Below are positions 9,114 to 17,947 of a stretch of 64,000 nt of DNA, in pieces. The stretch comes from Mariniphaga sp. Lineage in GTDB: Bacteria > Bacteroidota > Bacteroidia > Bacteroidales > Prolixibacteraceae. The position numbers and the translations under genes were made by a program. Under the pieces are notes generated by a model, which did not search any database, was not told where the DNA came from, and saw only the letters and a program-made list of their open reading frames with translations. How positions within the stretch are numbered: the stretch's first letter is position 1; the number at the start of each line of letters is the position of its first letter. The DNA lies in contig JAGXGA010000062.1 of the NCBI GenBank assembly GCA_024636975.1, positions 1 through 64,000 of the forward strand, given 5' to 3'.

Positions 9114-9226
9114 AATATGGAGCAGTATAGGATAATAGATTATTGAAAGAGCGCCAATCGAAATAAAAAGTCTGATACTGGAACTATTCTGGCTTGCAGG
9201 GCGATTATGAAATAACCTGAAATATT

Positions 9227-9234
9227 TAACTTTG
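9227..9234 (+). promoter_or_regulatory. -7 promoter element (TAACTTTG) close to the MATE start codon
   Basis: TAACTTTG fits the TAnnTTTG consensus, but its 3' end is only 5 bases before the ATG at 9240. If it is used, transcription would begin at or next to the start codon and give a leaderless or nearly leaderless message. No well-spaced -33 TTTG is visible. Confidence 0.4.
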
Positions 9235-9239
9235 CAATA

Positions 9240-10640
9240 ATGGAAAAAGTGGAAGAACTAAGGAGTGCCGGCATTGGTCGCCTGATGTTTAAATATTTTG
9301 TTCCGGCCTTTGTGGGAGTGTTCGTTAATGCGCTCTATAACATTGTTGATCGTATATTTATCGGACAGGGAGTAGGCGCTGAGGCTTTGTCGGGGATATC
9401 AGTTATTTTCCCGGTAATGCTAATCATGATGGGGTTTGGGATGCTCATAGGTATTGGCACCGGAGTATATGTATCCATCAATCTTGGAAAAAAGAATACA
9501 TTACGTGCCGAGCAAACCCTGGGAACCGGTTTTGCGCTTATGGTGCTGGTATCGGTTTTGATAATGGTTGTTACTTACCTTCTGAAGGAACCTATTTTAA
9601 GGTCGTTTGGCTCAACCAATGAAACGTTTCAGTATGCCAACGATTACCTGAACATTATACTTGCAGGAACACCATTTATGGTAATCGGTTTTTCGCTGAA
9701 CAATGTAATTCGTTCAGAAGGAAATGCCCGCATTGCCATGTACTCCATGCTGATTAGTGCAGGAACCAATATCGTGCTCGATCCAATTTTTATCTTCTGG
9801 CTCGGCATGGGCGTTAAAGGGGCAGCCTATGCAACGGTAATTTCCATGTTCGTTTTGATGGTTTGGGTGTTGATTCATTTCAGGGGAAGGCGTTCGGTTA
9901 TTATTTTGAAAAACGAAAACATCAGGGTGAAGTGGAATATCCTGGTTGAAATTGTAGCCATTGGTATGGCTCCATTCACAATGCAGATTGCCAACAGTTT
10001 TGTGCAGGGGTTGATAAACAAGAAACTGATTGAGTTTGGTGGCGACCTGGCTGTGGGGGCTATGGGCATTGTGAATTCTGTTCTTTCAATGGTAATTATG
10101 GCAATAGTTGCCATCACTATGGCCTCACAGCCAATAATCGGGTTCAATTACGGGGCTAAGTCAGAAGAACGGGTAAAAGAAGCCCTCCGTATTTCACTTA
10201 TTGCTGCTACGCTTATTGCTGTGGCCTCTTTTGCATTCATTGAAGCCATTCCGGGTGTCCTGGTACGGTTGTTTAACACCGACAGCGCTGAATTGTACAA
10301 AATTTCGGTTCACGGGCTGCGTTTGGTTATCCTGGGTTTGCCTTTGGTAGGTTTCCAGATTGTTGCTTCCCATTTCTTTCAGGCTGTCGGGAAAGCCAAA
10401 ATTGCAATGTTTGCCACACTTTTCCGGCAGGTTATTACCTTAATCCCACTGCTGTTTATCCTTCCTGAATTATGGGGTATTTCTGGAATTTGGCTGGCTT
10501 ATCCGATTTCCGATACGCTTTCGGCATTGGTTGTTTCTATTTTTCTTATAAGGGCATGGCGAAGGTTGCCGCAGATGACGCAGGATCAGGGTGTAGTAGT
10601 TTCTACTAAAGTTATTTCTGTCGAGCGATTTGAGGAATAA
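9240..10640 (+). CDS. MATE-family multidrug/metabolite efflux transporter
   Basis: 466 residues with about twelve hydrophobic segments and an internal two-fold pattern. The N-terminal half has the NALYNIVDRIFIGQG motif and the middle GTNIVLDPIFIFWLGMGVKGAA, both typical of MATE transporters of the NorM/DinF/MepA group. It is an inner-membrane protein that exports cationic drugs or metabolites in exchange for sodium ions or protons; the substrate cannot be read from sequence. Length is normal for the family. It stands alone between the palindromic repeat element upstream and the DUF4160 gene downstream. Confidence 0.9.
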   Translation: MEKVEELRSAGIGRLMFKYFVPAFVGVFVNALYNIVDRIFIGQGVGAEALSGISVIFPVMLIMMGFGMLIGIGTGVYVSINLGKKNTLRAEQTLGTGFALMVLVSVLIMVVTYLLKEPILRSFGSTNETFQYANDYLNIILAGTPFMVIGFSLNNVIRSEGNARIAMYSMLISAGTNIVLDPIFIFWLGMGVKGAAYATVISMFVLMVWVLIHFRGRRSVIILKNENIRVKWNILVEIVAIGMAPFTMQIANSFVQGLINKKLIEFGGDLAVGAMGIVNSVLSMVIMAIVAITMASQPIIGFNYGAKSEERVKEALRISLIAATLIAVASFAFIEAIPGVLVRLFNTDSAELYKISVHGLRLVILGLPLVGFQIVASHFFQAVGKAKIAMFATLFRQVITLIPLLFILPELWGISGIWLAYPISDTLSALVVSIFLIRAWRRLPQMTQDQGVVVSTKVISVERFEE

Positions 10641-10814
10641 GGTGTATCAGTTGAGAAGAATTATCTGCAAGTCTTACAAGTTAGCGATTCTTAGGTTTTT
10701 AATATGCAAGGAATAGCCACAGATAGTTATATGGGCAGTTCATAAGTTTGAGAATAAATCCGATAGTAACAGAGCCATGTTTTAGTTTCTCAGTATAAGT
10801 TTTTAAATACAATA

Positions 10815-10845
10815 TTGAATTTTGTTATTCATTTTCCTAATTTTG
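10815..10845 (+). promoter_or_regulatory. promoter (TTG-N20-TAATTTTG) for the DUF4160/DUF2442 pair
   Basis: TTG at 10815-10817 and TAATTTTG at 10838-10845 are spaced by 20 bases, matching the Bacteroidota -33/-7 arrangement. The ATG of the DUF4160 gene follows 17 bases after the -7 box. Confidence 0.55.
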
Positions 10846-10862
10846 TAACAAACTATCAATAG

Positions 10863-11132
10863 ATGCCAGTTATATCAATGTTTTATGGAATAATTATCAG
10901 GTTGTTTCATTTTGATAACAAGCGGCATAATAAGCCGCATATACATGTTGAATATCAAGATGAAACTGCTGTGGTTGAAATTGAAACAGGAGAAATGCTC
11001 GCTGGAAGTTTTCCACCCAAAAAACTAAAATTAGTTCAAGCCTGGATAGAAATTCACCAGGATGAATTGATGGCAGATTGGAAACTGGCAGTTGAAGGAA
11101 AAGATGTATTTAAAATTAATCCGCTTCAATAA
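10863..11132 (+). CDS. DUF4160 domain protein
   Basis: 89 residues, soluble. The sequence RLFHFDNKRHNKPHIHVEYQ, rich in histidine with an HIHVEYQ strand, is the signature of DUF4160. The second half (KKLKLVQAWIEIHQDELMADWKLA) is the family's helical C-terminus. DUF4160 genes are commonly followed by DUF2442 genes, as here, where stop and start codons overlap by one base. The pair has been suggested as toxin-antitoxin-like, but no activity can be read from sequence. Confidence 0.8.
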   Translation: MPVISMFYGIIIRLFHFDNKRHNKPHIHVEYQDETAVVEIETGEMLAGSFPPKKLKLVQAWIEIHQDELMADWKLAVEGKDVFKINPLQ

Positions 11133-11353
11133 TGGTTTTAATAAAAAAAATAGAAGTTGAAAATGATTATATTCTTTACGTAGAATTTAATGACGGCAAA
11201 ACAAAAAGAGTGGATATGAGACCCTATCTTTCTAAAGGCATTTTTACTCAATTATTAGATGAAAATTACTTTAGGCTTGTAAAAAACAACCGTTATTTTA
11301 TTTCATGGCCCAATAATCAGGAATTAAGTTCGGATATGCTTTATTACAGCTAA
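11132..11353 (+). CDS. DUF2442 domain protein
   Basis: 73 residues, soluble. Its layout of short beta strands (YILYVEFNDGKTKRVDMRPYL) and the C-terminal FISWPNNQELSSDMLY pattern match DUF2442. Its ATG shares one base with the stop codon of the DUF4160 gene, so the two are translationally coupled. Its product is usually viewed as the partner of DUF4160; function is unproven. Confidence 0.8.
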   Translation: MVLIKKIEVENDYILYVEFNDGKTKRVDMRPYLSKGIFTQLLDENYFRLVKNNRYFISWPNNQELSSDMLYYS

Positions 11354-11401
11354 TGCCTGATTCAATTTAACCTGGTAGTGGGTTTTAAGCCATTTCACCC
11401 T

Positions 11402-12949
11402 TTATTTGATATACAATGGTCCATCCGGCCCAAGGGGTATACCCAGCAGCATCCACACCACAAGCAGGGCTATCCATACAATGCCTAATATTAATGTATA
11501 GGGCAGCATGGTGGATATAATGGTTCCGATGCCGTTGCGTTTGTCGTATTTCTCGGCAAAGGTTACAATCAGGGCAAAATAGCTCATCATGGGTGTTATC
11601 AGGTTGGTAAGTGAATCGCCAATGCGGAAGGCAGCCTGTGTCAGTCCAGGGTGGTAGGGGGGATCGATGAGCATGAGCATGGGAATAAATACCGGCGCCA
11701 TGATGGCCCATTTGGCCGATGCACTTCCCATAAACATATTTATAAATGCTGAAAGGATTACAAAGCCCACTATAAGCGGAATCCCGGTAAGCCCGATATT
11801 TTGCAGTGTATTGGCCCCTTTTATGGCAAATACAATTCCAAGGTTGCTGTAGTTGAAAAAGTAAACAAATTGAGCAGCAAAGAAAACCAGCACAATGTAA
11901 CTGCCCATGGTACTCATCGACTGCCCGATATGCCGGGCCACATCCTTGTCGCTTTTTATCGAACCTACCGTAATGCCATAAGCCAGGGCAGGAAAGAAAA
12001 ACATCAGCAATATACCTACTATAATTCCTCTGAAGAAGGGGGAATGCAGCACCGAATTGGTTTCCGGATCACGGAACAATCCGTTTTCAGGAATAACAGT
12101 AAGGGCAAGTAATCCGAGTGTTACAAGTAATGCCCACCCGGCATTCCGTAATCCTTTTTTTTCTTTTGCTGTCAGTTGCTCGATGGGCATCCGCTCAGCA
12201 TCTCCCTTATAGGGCCCCAGACGGGGTTCCACTATTTTTTCTGTGACCCAGGTTCCTACTATCAGGACCACAAAACTGGAGGCGATCATAAAATAGTAGT
12301 TTACTGCTGGGTTAACTACAATATCGGGGATAATCATCTGTGCGGCGGATTGAGATATTCCTGCAAGTATGGGATCGATGGAACCGATAAAAAAATTGGC
12401 ACCAAAACCGCCGCTTACTCCTGTAAATGCTGCTGCCAGTCCTGCCATTGGGTGCCTGCCAAGGGCATGAAAAATCATAGCTCCCAACGGAATGAGAATA
12501 ACATAACCTGCTTCTACTGCCAGTCCTGATATTATGCCTGCCAGTACAATGGCGGCAGTTATCAGCCGTTTTGGGGCCCCCAGCACCAGGGCGCGTATCA
12601 TAGTGGCAAATAATCCCGATCCTTCGGCGGCCCCAATACCTACCATCACCACCAGTACATAGCCCAGGGGCGGGAAGCGGAGGAAGTTGTTCAGAATGTT
12701 TTCATACATCCACCTCAGCCCTTCACCGCTTAACAGGCTTTTTGTAAGAATTGTTTCTCCGTCTACCGGGTGCTGGGCTGATGTACCTGATATATGACTT
12801 ATCCATGAAATTATTACCACCAGCAATGCAAGTCCGGCAAATAAAGTTGCCGGATGTGGCAGTTTGTTGCCAATGATTTCAACGTAATCGAGCATCCGTA
12901 AAAACAATGACCGCTTTTGATTTGTGGTTTTATCTGGTGATGTTTTCAT
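11402..12949 (-). CDS. AbgT-family transporter
   Basis: 515 residues with multiple membrane segments. The N-terminal GNKLPHPATLFAGLALLVV, the inner GVSGGFGANFFIGSIDP, and the late SASAKWAIMAPVFIPMLML...PGLTQAAFRIGDSLTN...MMSYF motif are characteristic of the AbgT family. E. coli AbgT takes up p-aminobenzoyl-glutamate, while MtrF and YdaH export sulfonamides and p-aminobenzoate. It lies 73 bp downstream of a C69 dipeptidase on the same strand, suggesting that peptide or amide breakdown and transport of the product are linked. Direction of transport is not determinable from sequence. Confidence 0.88.
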   Translation of the reverse strand: MKTSPDKTTNQKRSLFLRMLDYVEIIGNKLPHPATLFAGLALLVVIISWISHISGTSAQHPVDGETILTKSLLSGEGLRWMYENILNNFLRFPPLGYVLVVMVGIGAAEGSGLFATMIRALVLGAPKRLITAAIVLAGIISGLAVEAGYVILIPLGAMIFHALGRHPMAGLAAAFTGVSGGFGANFFIGSIDPILAGISQSAAQMIIPDIVVNPAVNYYFMIASSFVVLIVGTWVTEKIVEPRLGPYKGDAERMPIEQLTAKEKKGLRNAGWALLVTLGLLALTVIPENGLFRDPETNSVLHSPFFRGIIVGILLMFFFPALAYGITVGSIKSDKDVARHIGQSMSTMGSYIVLVFFAAQFVYFFNYSNLGIVFAIKGANTLQNIGLTGIPLIVGFVILSAFINMFMGSASAKWAIMAPVFIPMLMLIDPPYHPGLTQAAFRIGDSLTNLITPMMSYFALIVTFAEKYDKRNGIGTIISTMLPYTLILGIVWIALLVVWMLLGIPLGPDGPLYIK

Positions 12950-13022
12950 CCCTGAAACTGTTGATTTTGGTTATTTTTTAATGTTTTAATTATGCCGGTT
13001 ACAATGTGTTAACCCTTTGAGG

Positions 13023-14771
13023 TTATTGTTGTTCTGTTTTTGGGTAAACAAAACGATCATCGGTATCTTCGATAACATTTTCTTTCCATTCATCCGAATA
13101 TCCGGGGAAGCTGGGCGGTTGCGGGTAACCCCAGGTATTGCGCAGGAAACGGCCTCCTTTTTCCTGTTTTACGTTACCGTCGAGGTACTTTACAAGCAGG
13201 AATTCTCCCAGTTCTTTCCACCTTTCAACAGTATGTTCGCCCATGCTTACCGAGTAATCGGTCAGGTATTCCCTTGCCAGCTCAGGGTCTTCATCCCAGA
13301 GGGTAAGAGCAGCAGCATCCACCCCGGGGGTGTAGCCGGCAAATTTTGTTTCCAGTTCATTTTGTAACTTACGGACATCGGGCATCATACGGTTATAGAA
13401 CAGATAGGCAAAATGAGCTACCCGGTTAAATACCCAGAAAGCAGCATCATCTTTGTAATCAAGAATGTCGCCGTAACCTTCGGCCCATGATTTGGGTACG
13501 CGGTTAATACCGCAGTAAAACGGAACATACACGGTGGTTCCTGCATCATCCACTCCAAACCAGTTAATGCCACCAATGGGGTCGGGCAGCCAGCTGCGCA
13601 TCTGGGCGATAAATGAAAACCCGGTTTGCTGCGTTACAGTGGTCCGCTCATTAAAATATTCCTGTCCCTCGTATTCCCAGGTAAGACCGCGCCAGCGGTA
13701 GGGGAGTCCGAACGGCCCTGCTCCTGCATCCTTCGACATGTCAAGCTCGGTACCCTGCAGGTAGTCGCGCTTAAAGCTCATTAAATCCTGCGGGGTAAGT
13801 TTTCTGTTCGACTCAACAAACAGGGGCATTCTGCCTTCCGATGTTTTGCCGGTGGCATAATCCCAGTATTCATCCATCTCATCCGATACCTGGTTGAACA
13901 TTCTCCATACCCTTAGTTCACAAAAGCGGGCAGCACCGAAATCAAGTGGTGCATATACATCACTGAAACTGAATTCGGTATTGTCTCCATCAAAATATTC
14001 CATTTCACGGGCAAAGGAAATTACATCGTGTGCATAAACCACCTCTACATTGGGATCGGAAATATTCTCAAGGTTTTTGCTGCTTATGCTGCGTTTTCCG
14101 TCTTCCAGCGGAAAGTTGGTAATACGGGCGTGATTTGCATGTGCCGATACATAGCCGTCGGGGATGCGGATGGCCACCCAAACGGCTCCTTTGCGGGTAT
14201 TGATATTCGTTTTTGATTTTTTATCGTACTGTATGTTGGTGCCTTTTCCAATCAGTTCCATAATCCATACTTCATTGGGGTCGCCTATTGAAAAGGATTC
14301 GCCGGAACTGGCATATCCATACTCCTCAATCAGTTCAGCAATAACTTTTATAGCTTCACGCGAAGTTTTTGCGCGTTGTGTGGCCAGGAACATAAGAGCG
14401 GCATAGTCCATTAAACCGGTGCTGTCGGTCAGTTCGCTGCGGCCCCCAAATGTTGATTCGCCAATGGCTACCTGGTGCTCGTTCATGAAGCCTACCGTTT
14501 GGTAGGTATATGGAACCTGTGGGATTTGCCCCAGTGGCTCGGCGGTGCTGCGGTCGTATATAGTGACCATGCTGCCTTCCGGCCAGCGGGTGGCAGGGCT
14601 GAAATACAATTCACCGTAACGGATGTGCGAGTCGGCTGCATAGGTGATCATGGTGGAACCATCGGCCGAAGCCCCTTTGGTCACCAGGAAATTGGTGCAT
14701 GCATCCGACCTAAAAGGATATATAAATAGTGCACTGAATAAAATCAGGCTAAAAATGATATATGATTTCAT
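13023..14771 (-). CDS. exported C69-family (U34) dipeptidase
   Basis: 582 residues. The start was set at 14771 because a signal peptide begins there (MKSYIIFSLILFSALFIYPFRSDA); the frame extends to 14879 without support. Cleavage leaves CTNFLVTKGASADGSTMITYAADSH, in which the new N-terminal cysteine is the expected Ntn-hydrolase nucleophile of C69 peptidases. The GESTFGGR and YGYASSGESFSIGDPNEVWIMELIGKG segments also belong to this family. It should cleave dipeptides in the periplasm or at the surface. It is followed by an AbgT-family transporter gene. Confidence 0.88.
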   Translation of the reverse strand: MKSYIIFSLILFSALFIYPFRSDACTNFLVTKGASADGSTMITYAADSHIRYGELYFSPATRWPEGSMVTIYDRSTAEPLGQIPQVPYTYQTVGFMNEHQVAIGESTFGGRSELTDSTGLMDYAALMFLATQRAKTSREAIKVIAELIEEYGYASSGESFSIGDPNEVWIMELIGKGTNIQYDKKSKTNINTRKGAVWVAIRIPDGYVSAHANHARITNFPLEDGKRSISSKNLENISDPNVEVVYAHDVISFAREMEYFDGDNTEFSFSDVYAPLDFGAARFCELRVWRMFNQVSDEMDEYWDYATGKTSEGRMPLFVESNRKLTPQDLMSFKRDYLQGTELDMSKDAGAGPFGLPYRWRGLTWEYEGQEYFNERTTVTQQTGFSFIAQMRSWLPDPIGGINWFGVDDAGTTVYVPFYCGINRVPKSWAEGYGDILDYKDDAAFWVFNRVAHFAYLFYNRMMPDVRKLQNELETKFAGYTPGVDAAALTLWDEDPELAREYLTDYSVSMGEHTVERWKELGEFLLVKYLDGNVKQEKGGRFLRNTWGYPQPPSFPGYSDEWKENVIEDTDDRFVYPKTEQQ

Positions 14772-15027
14772 ATTTATGTTGTTTGTTTTTTTTACCAATT
14801 TTAAAATGCTGGTTTTATGAAAAAAAGCTTTTTTCGAAACCGGAACGGGCAAAAATAACCAAATTGAGGTAAAAGTCAAATTGTTGCATAACTGGTGTGG
14901 GATGATGCAATTTTAAAAATATTCCTGGCTTCTGATGTTCTATAGAGATGTAATTAAAATCATTTAATTCAAAGTCCTTAATTAATTTATCCAGGACACC
15001 AACGACCTGAAATAAAAAATCTCATAT

Positions 15028-15060
15028 TTTGTTTTGTTTTCAAAAATGTTTTTACCTTTG
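15028..15060 (+). promoter_or_regulatory. arsR operon promoter (TTTG-N21-TACCTTTG)
   Basis: TTTG at 15028-15031 and TACCTTTG at 15053-15060 match the Bacteroidota -33/-7 elements with 21-base spacing. The ArsR start codon is 24 bases downstream. Confidence 0.6.
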
Positions 15061-15077
15061 TTCGTGATATTACGAAC
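15060..15077. promoter_or_regulatory. predicted ArsR operator
   Basis: GTTCGT-GATATT-ACGAAC is a near-perfect inverted repeat that begins on the last base of the -7 box and spans the expected transcription start. ArsR repressors bind short inverted repeats of this kind, so binding here would block transcription until arsenite or a related metalloid releases the protein. Confidence 0.6.
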
Positions 15078-15083
15078 TGCGAT

Positions 15084-15383
15084 ATGATAATTGAAAAAGT
15101 GATAACCGAAAAACATGAGAAAGCAGCCAGGTATGCAAAGGCTATGGGGCACCCGGTAAGGATGTATATCCTGGAGCTGCTGTTAAACCAGAGTTGCTGC
15201 TACAGCGGCGATCTGAGCGATGAACTTCCGATTGCCAAGTCCACCCTCTCGCAGCACCTGAAAGAGTTAAAATCTGCTGGTTTGATCCAGGGCGAGATAG
15301 AAGCCCCAAAAATCAAATACTGCCTGAATAAGGAAAACTGGAAAGAAGCTCACATGCTTTTTTCAGAGATAATGAAATTTTAA
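15084..15383 (+). CDS. arsR: ArsR-family metalloid-responsive repressor
   Basis: 99 residues forming a winged-helix domain: AKAMGHPVRMYILELLL, then the recognition-helix region LPIAKSTLSQHLKELKSAGLIQGE. Adjacent cysteines in NQSCCYSGDL lie in the position where ArsR/SmtB sensors bind As(III), although the classic CVC box is not kept. It is first in an operon of arsenic genes and probably represses its own promoter through the inverted repeat at 15060-15077. Confidence 0.85.
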   Translation: MIIEKVITEKHEKAARYAKAMGHPVRMYILELLLNQSCCYSGDLSDELPIAKSTLSQHLKELKSAGLIQGEIEAPKIKYCLNKENWKEAHMLFSEIMKF

Positions 15384-15446
15384 AAAAATTTAATCACATA
15401 ATTCGGTGTTTTGCGAAATACGAATAGCTTTAAATAAATAAGCATC

Positions 15447-15683
15447 ATGGAAATAAAAGTTTTAGGTACAGGTTGCCCTAAGTGTAAATCCCTTGAAAAA
15501 GCAACGAGGGATGCAGTTTCTGAGCTGGGAATTGATGCCAGTGTCATAAAGGAAGAAGATATCATGAAGATCATGGGATATGGTGTAATGCGTACTCCCG
15601 GATTGGTTGTCAATGAAAAAGTAGTTGCTTCCGGCCGGTTGCTCTCTGTTAACGAAATAAAAGAAATTTTAACCGAAAAATAA
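15447..15683 (+). CDS. small thioredoxin/glutaredoxin-like protein (redox-active disulfide protein 2 type)
   Basis: 78 residues with the active-site motif GTGCPKCKSLEKA near the N-terminus and a cis-proline segment MRTPGLVVNEKVV. This matches the short thioredoxins (MTH895/TM0996 type) that often accompany permeases and arsenic genes. It probably supplies reducing equivalents in the cytosol to an operon partner such as ArsC. It has no signal peptide. It sits 63 bp after arsR and 8 bp before arsF. Confidence 0.85.
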   Translation: MEIKVLGTGCPKCKSLEKATRDAVSELGIDASVIKEEDIMKIMGYGVMRTPGLVVNEKVVASGRLLSVNEIKEILTEK

Positions 15684-15691
15684 ATTCAACT

Positions 15692-16099
15692 ATGAAGAAG
15701 CTAAAAGTATTGTTCTTTGGAATAGCCCTTCTTGCAGGACTGTCTGTTTCTGCAGGTAATGGTTCCAATTCTGAAGGTGCCCAGGATTCAAAAGAGGCCA
15801 GGGTAAATGTTTATTACTTTCATACCAGCTCCCGGTGCGTGACTTGCCGTACCATTGAAGAGGAGGCTAAATTGGACGTTAAGGAACTGTTTGGCGACAA
15901 AGTAGGGTTCATGGCCTATAATCTTGATGAGGAAGCAGGCGAAGCCAAAGGCAAGGAGCTGGGTGTAAATTCACAGGTGCTTTTAATTGTCAAGGACAAG
16001 CAAAAGATAAACATCACCAATCAGGGTTTTTTATATGCCCGCACGAATCCAGAAAAGTTCAAAGAGGTTATTGAAGAAAAAATCAGACCCTTGTTGTAA
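15692..16099 (+). CDS. arsF: ArsF-family exported thioredoxin-like protein
   Basis: 135 residues with a signal peptide (MKKLKVLFFGIALLAGLSVSAG). The mature part carries VYYFHTSSRCVTCRTIEEEAK, a CxxC redox site in a thioredoxin-like fold, as in the ArsF family (nitrophenyl compound nitroreductase subunit ArsF). Two bases separate its stop from the next gene, an ArsG-type transporter, a pairing that recurs in arsenic islands. A direct role in aromatic arsenical metabolism is known only by family annotation. Confidence 0.75.
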   Translation: MKKLKVLFFGIALLAGLSVSAGNGSNSEGAQDSKEARVNVYYFHTSSRCVTCRTIEEEAKLDVKELFGDKVGFMAYNLDEEAGEAKGKELGVNSQVLLIVKDKQKINITNQGFLYARTNPEKFKEVIEEKIRPLL

Positions 16100-16101
16100 C
16101 A

Positions 16102-16803
16102 ATGGAAGGATTATTAACTGAATTACTCGATAACAGTTCATTTCCTATTGTAACAGCGCTTTTACTGGGGCTGATGACTGCAATCAGCCCCTGCCCGCTG
16201 GCGACCAACATTACAGCCATTGGTTACATCGGTAAAGACATTGAAAACCGGAACCGGGTTTTTTACAATGGTCTGGTATATACCCTCGGAAGGGCAGTTT
16301 CTTATACCTTGCTGGCAGTTATTATTTTTTTTGGTGCCGATCAGTTTGCAGTTTCGGGTATTTTTCAGCGGTACGGTGAAAAGATTATTGGTCCGGTACT
16401 TATAATCATTGGCCTGTTTATGCTCGATTTTTTAAAGATTAAATTCCCTGGAATGGATAAAATATCACAGCATTACGAAGAAAAAGGAGTGAAAAGCTAC
16501 AGGGATGTTCTTTTACTTGGAATCCTGTTTGCTATGGCATTCTGTCCCTACAGTGGAGTGCTGTACTTCGGCATGCTGATGCCCATTACCATAAGCAGTG
16601 CTTCCGGCCTTTACCTGCCGGTGGTTTTTGCAATTGCTACAGGGATTCCGGTAATTCTTTTTGCCTGGTTAATTGCTTATGCCGTTTCAGGTGTCGGTAC
16701 TTTATACAACCGAATTAAAACATTTGAAATCTGGTTCAGACGGGTTATTTCAGTATTGTTTATAGGGGTGGGAATTTACTATGTGGTAACTGTATATTTT
16801 TAA
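16102..16803 (+). CDS. arsG: ArsG-family transporter (CcdA/DsbD-like membrane protein)
   Basis: 233 residues with about six membrane segments. The conserved SPCPLATNITAIGYIGKDI in the first segment and FCPYSGVLYFGML in the fourth resemble the cysteine-proline motifs of CcdA/DsbD transmembrane reductases. The ArsG family is annotated as an aromatic aminobenzylarsenical efflux permease. Since its neighbours are an exported CxxC protein and a cytosolic thioredoxin, electron transfer across the membrane is as likely as arsenical export. Confidence 0.75.
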   Translation: MEGLLTELLDNSSFPIVTALLLGLMTAISPCPLATNITAIGYIGKDIENRNRVFYNGLVYTLGRAVSYTLLAVIIFFGADQFAVSGIFQRYGEKIIGPVLIIIGLFMLDFLKIKFPGMDKISQHYEEKGVKSYRDVLLLGILFAMAFCPYSGVLYFGMLMPITISSASGLYLPVVFAIATGIPVILFAWLIAYAVSGVGTLYNRIKTFEIWFRRVISVLFIGVGIYYVVTVYF

Positions 16804-16815
16804 AAAAATTTGAAT

Positions 16816-17901
16816 ATGTCATTCGTAAAAGCACGAACAGTTTCCGAAATAAAATCAGAAAAACAAAGCAAGAGAAACAGGCTCGTGATTTCAATTGCCG
16901 TTATTCTGCCGGCGCTGGTTGTGTTGTATTTTTATCTCCAGCCGATTGCCGACTTTCTGGTTTATGATCTGGCAGGACTTAATTCAGAGACACGCCTTGC
17001 AGAATCAATCAATTTTTTTATTTACGATACGATAAAAATCCTGATACTGCTGTTTCTGATCAGCTCGCTCATGGGTGTGGTTAATGCTTATTTTCCGATC
17101 GACCGGCTGCGTATTTATCTGACGACAAAGAAAATGTATGGGTTGCAGTACTTTTTTGCATCCTTTTTTGGAGCGATTACCCCATTTTGTTCTTGCTCAT
17201 CCATTCCTTTATTTATAGGATTTGTAAATGGAGGAATCCCTCTTGGCGTTACTTTTTCCTTTTTAATTACATCTCCCCTTGTAAACGAGGTGGCTGTTGC
17301 CCTGTTCCTTGGTATGTTTGGAATAAAGGCAACATTAATTTATGCCATTAGCGGAATTCTGCTTGGAACTGTTGGAGGATTTTTGCTGGGCAAGTTTAAG
17401 CTGGATCGTTATCTTACCGATTGGGTAAGGCAAATACAGGCCAACTCAGAACAGGTATCCCTAAACTGGGAATCGGAAAAGACACCATTTATCGACCGGT
17501 TGCCCGGCATCATTCGTGACGGATGGGAAATCGTCAGCAAAGTGCTAGTATATGTTTTGATCGGAATTGCCATTGGAGCAGCAATGCATGGTTATGTGCC
17601 CGAAAATTTCTTTACGGGTTACCTTTCAGCCGGTAAATGGTATGCTGTACCTCTTGCCGTAATACTTGCCGTGCCTATATATGCAAATGCTGCAGGTATT
17701 GTTCCTGTAATCCAGGTTTTTGTTGCCAAAGGTGTTCCGCTGGGTACGGCTATTGCCTTTATGATGGCAGTGGTTGGCTTGTCGCTGCCTGAAGCGACTT
17801 TACTTAAAAAAGTGATGAAATGGAAGCTTATCGGTATTTTCTTTGGCACAATAACCGTATTTATAATTTTGTTGGGGTATATATTCAACTGGTTACTTTG
17901 A
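16816..17901 (+). CDS. ArsP-type permease
   Basis: 361 residues with eight or so membrane segments. The motif TPFCSCSSIPLFIGFVNGGIPLG contains the paired cysteines typical of the ArsP/permease family, and the second half has IPIYANAAGIVPVIQVFVAKGVPLGT. ArsP exports trivalent organoarsenicals such as MAs(III). An in-frame TTG 6 bases upstream could be used, but the ATG at 16816 is preferred. It follows arsG by 12 bp. Confidence 0.8.
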   Translation: MSFVKARTVSEIKSEKQSKRNRLVISIAVILPALVVLYFYLQPIADFLVYDLAGLNSETRLAESINFFIYDTIKILILLFLISSLMGVVNAYFPIDRLRIYLTTKKMYGLQYFFASFFGAITPFCSCSSIPLFIGFVNGGIPLGVTFSFLITSPLVNEVAVALFLGMFGIKATLIYAISGILLGTVGGFLLGKFKLDRYLTDWVRQIQANSEQVSLNWESEKTPFIDRLPGIIRDGWEIVSKVLVYVLIGIAIGAAMHGYVPENFFTGYLSAGKWYAVPLAVILAVPIYANAAGIVPVIQVFVAKGVPLGTAIAFMMAVVGLSLPEATLLKKVMKWKLIGIFFGTITVFIILLGYIFNWLL

Positions 17902-17947
17902 ATAGAATTATTGGAAATTATTAAATTTATAACATAAACAGATTGTT

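Noticed and set aside
9001-9120. Regular repeats suggestive of a CRISPR array
   Set aside because: Units are 11 bp, contiguous without spacers, and reverse orientation at the centre; no cas genes are present.
10863-11353. Calling the DUF4160/DUF2442 pair a toxin-antitoxin system
   Set aside because: Only family association supports this; no catalytic or DNA-binding motif is visible, so it was listed as a DUF pair.
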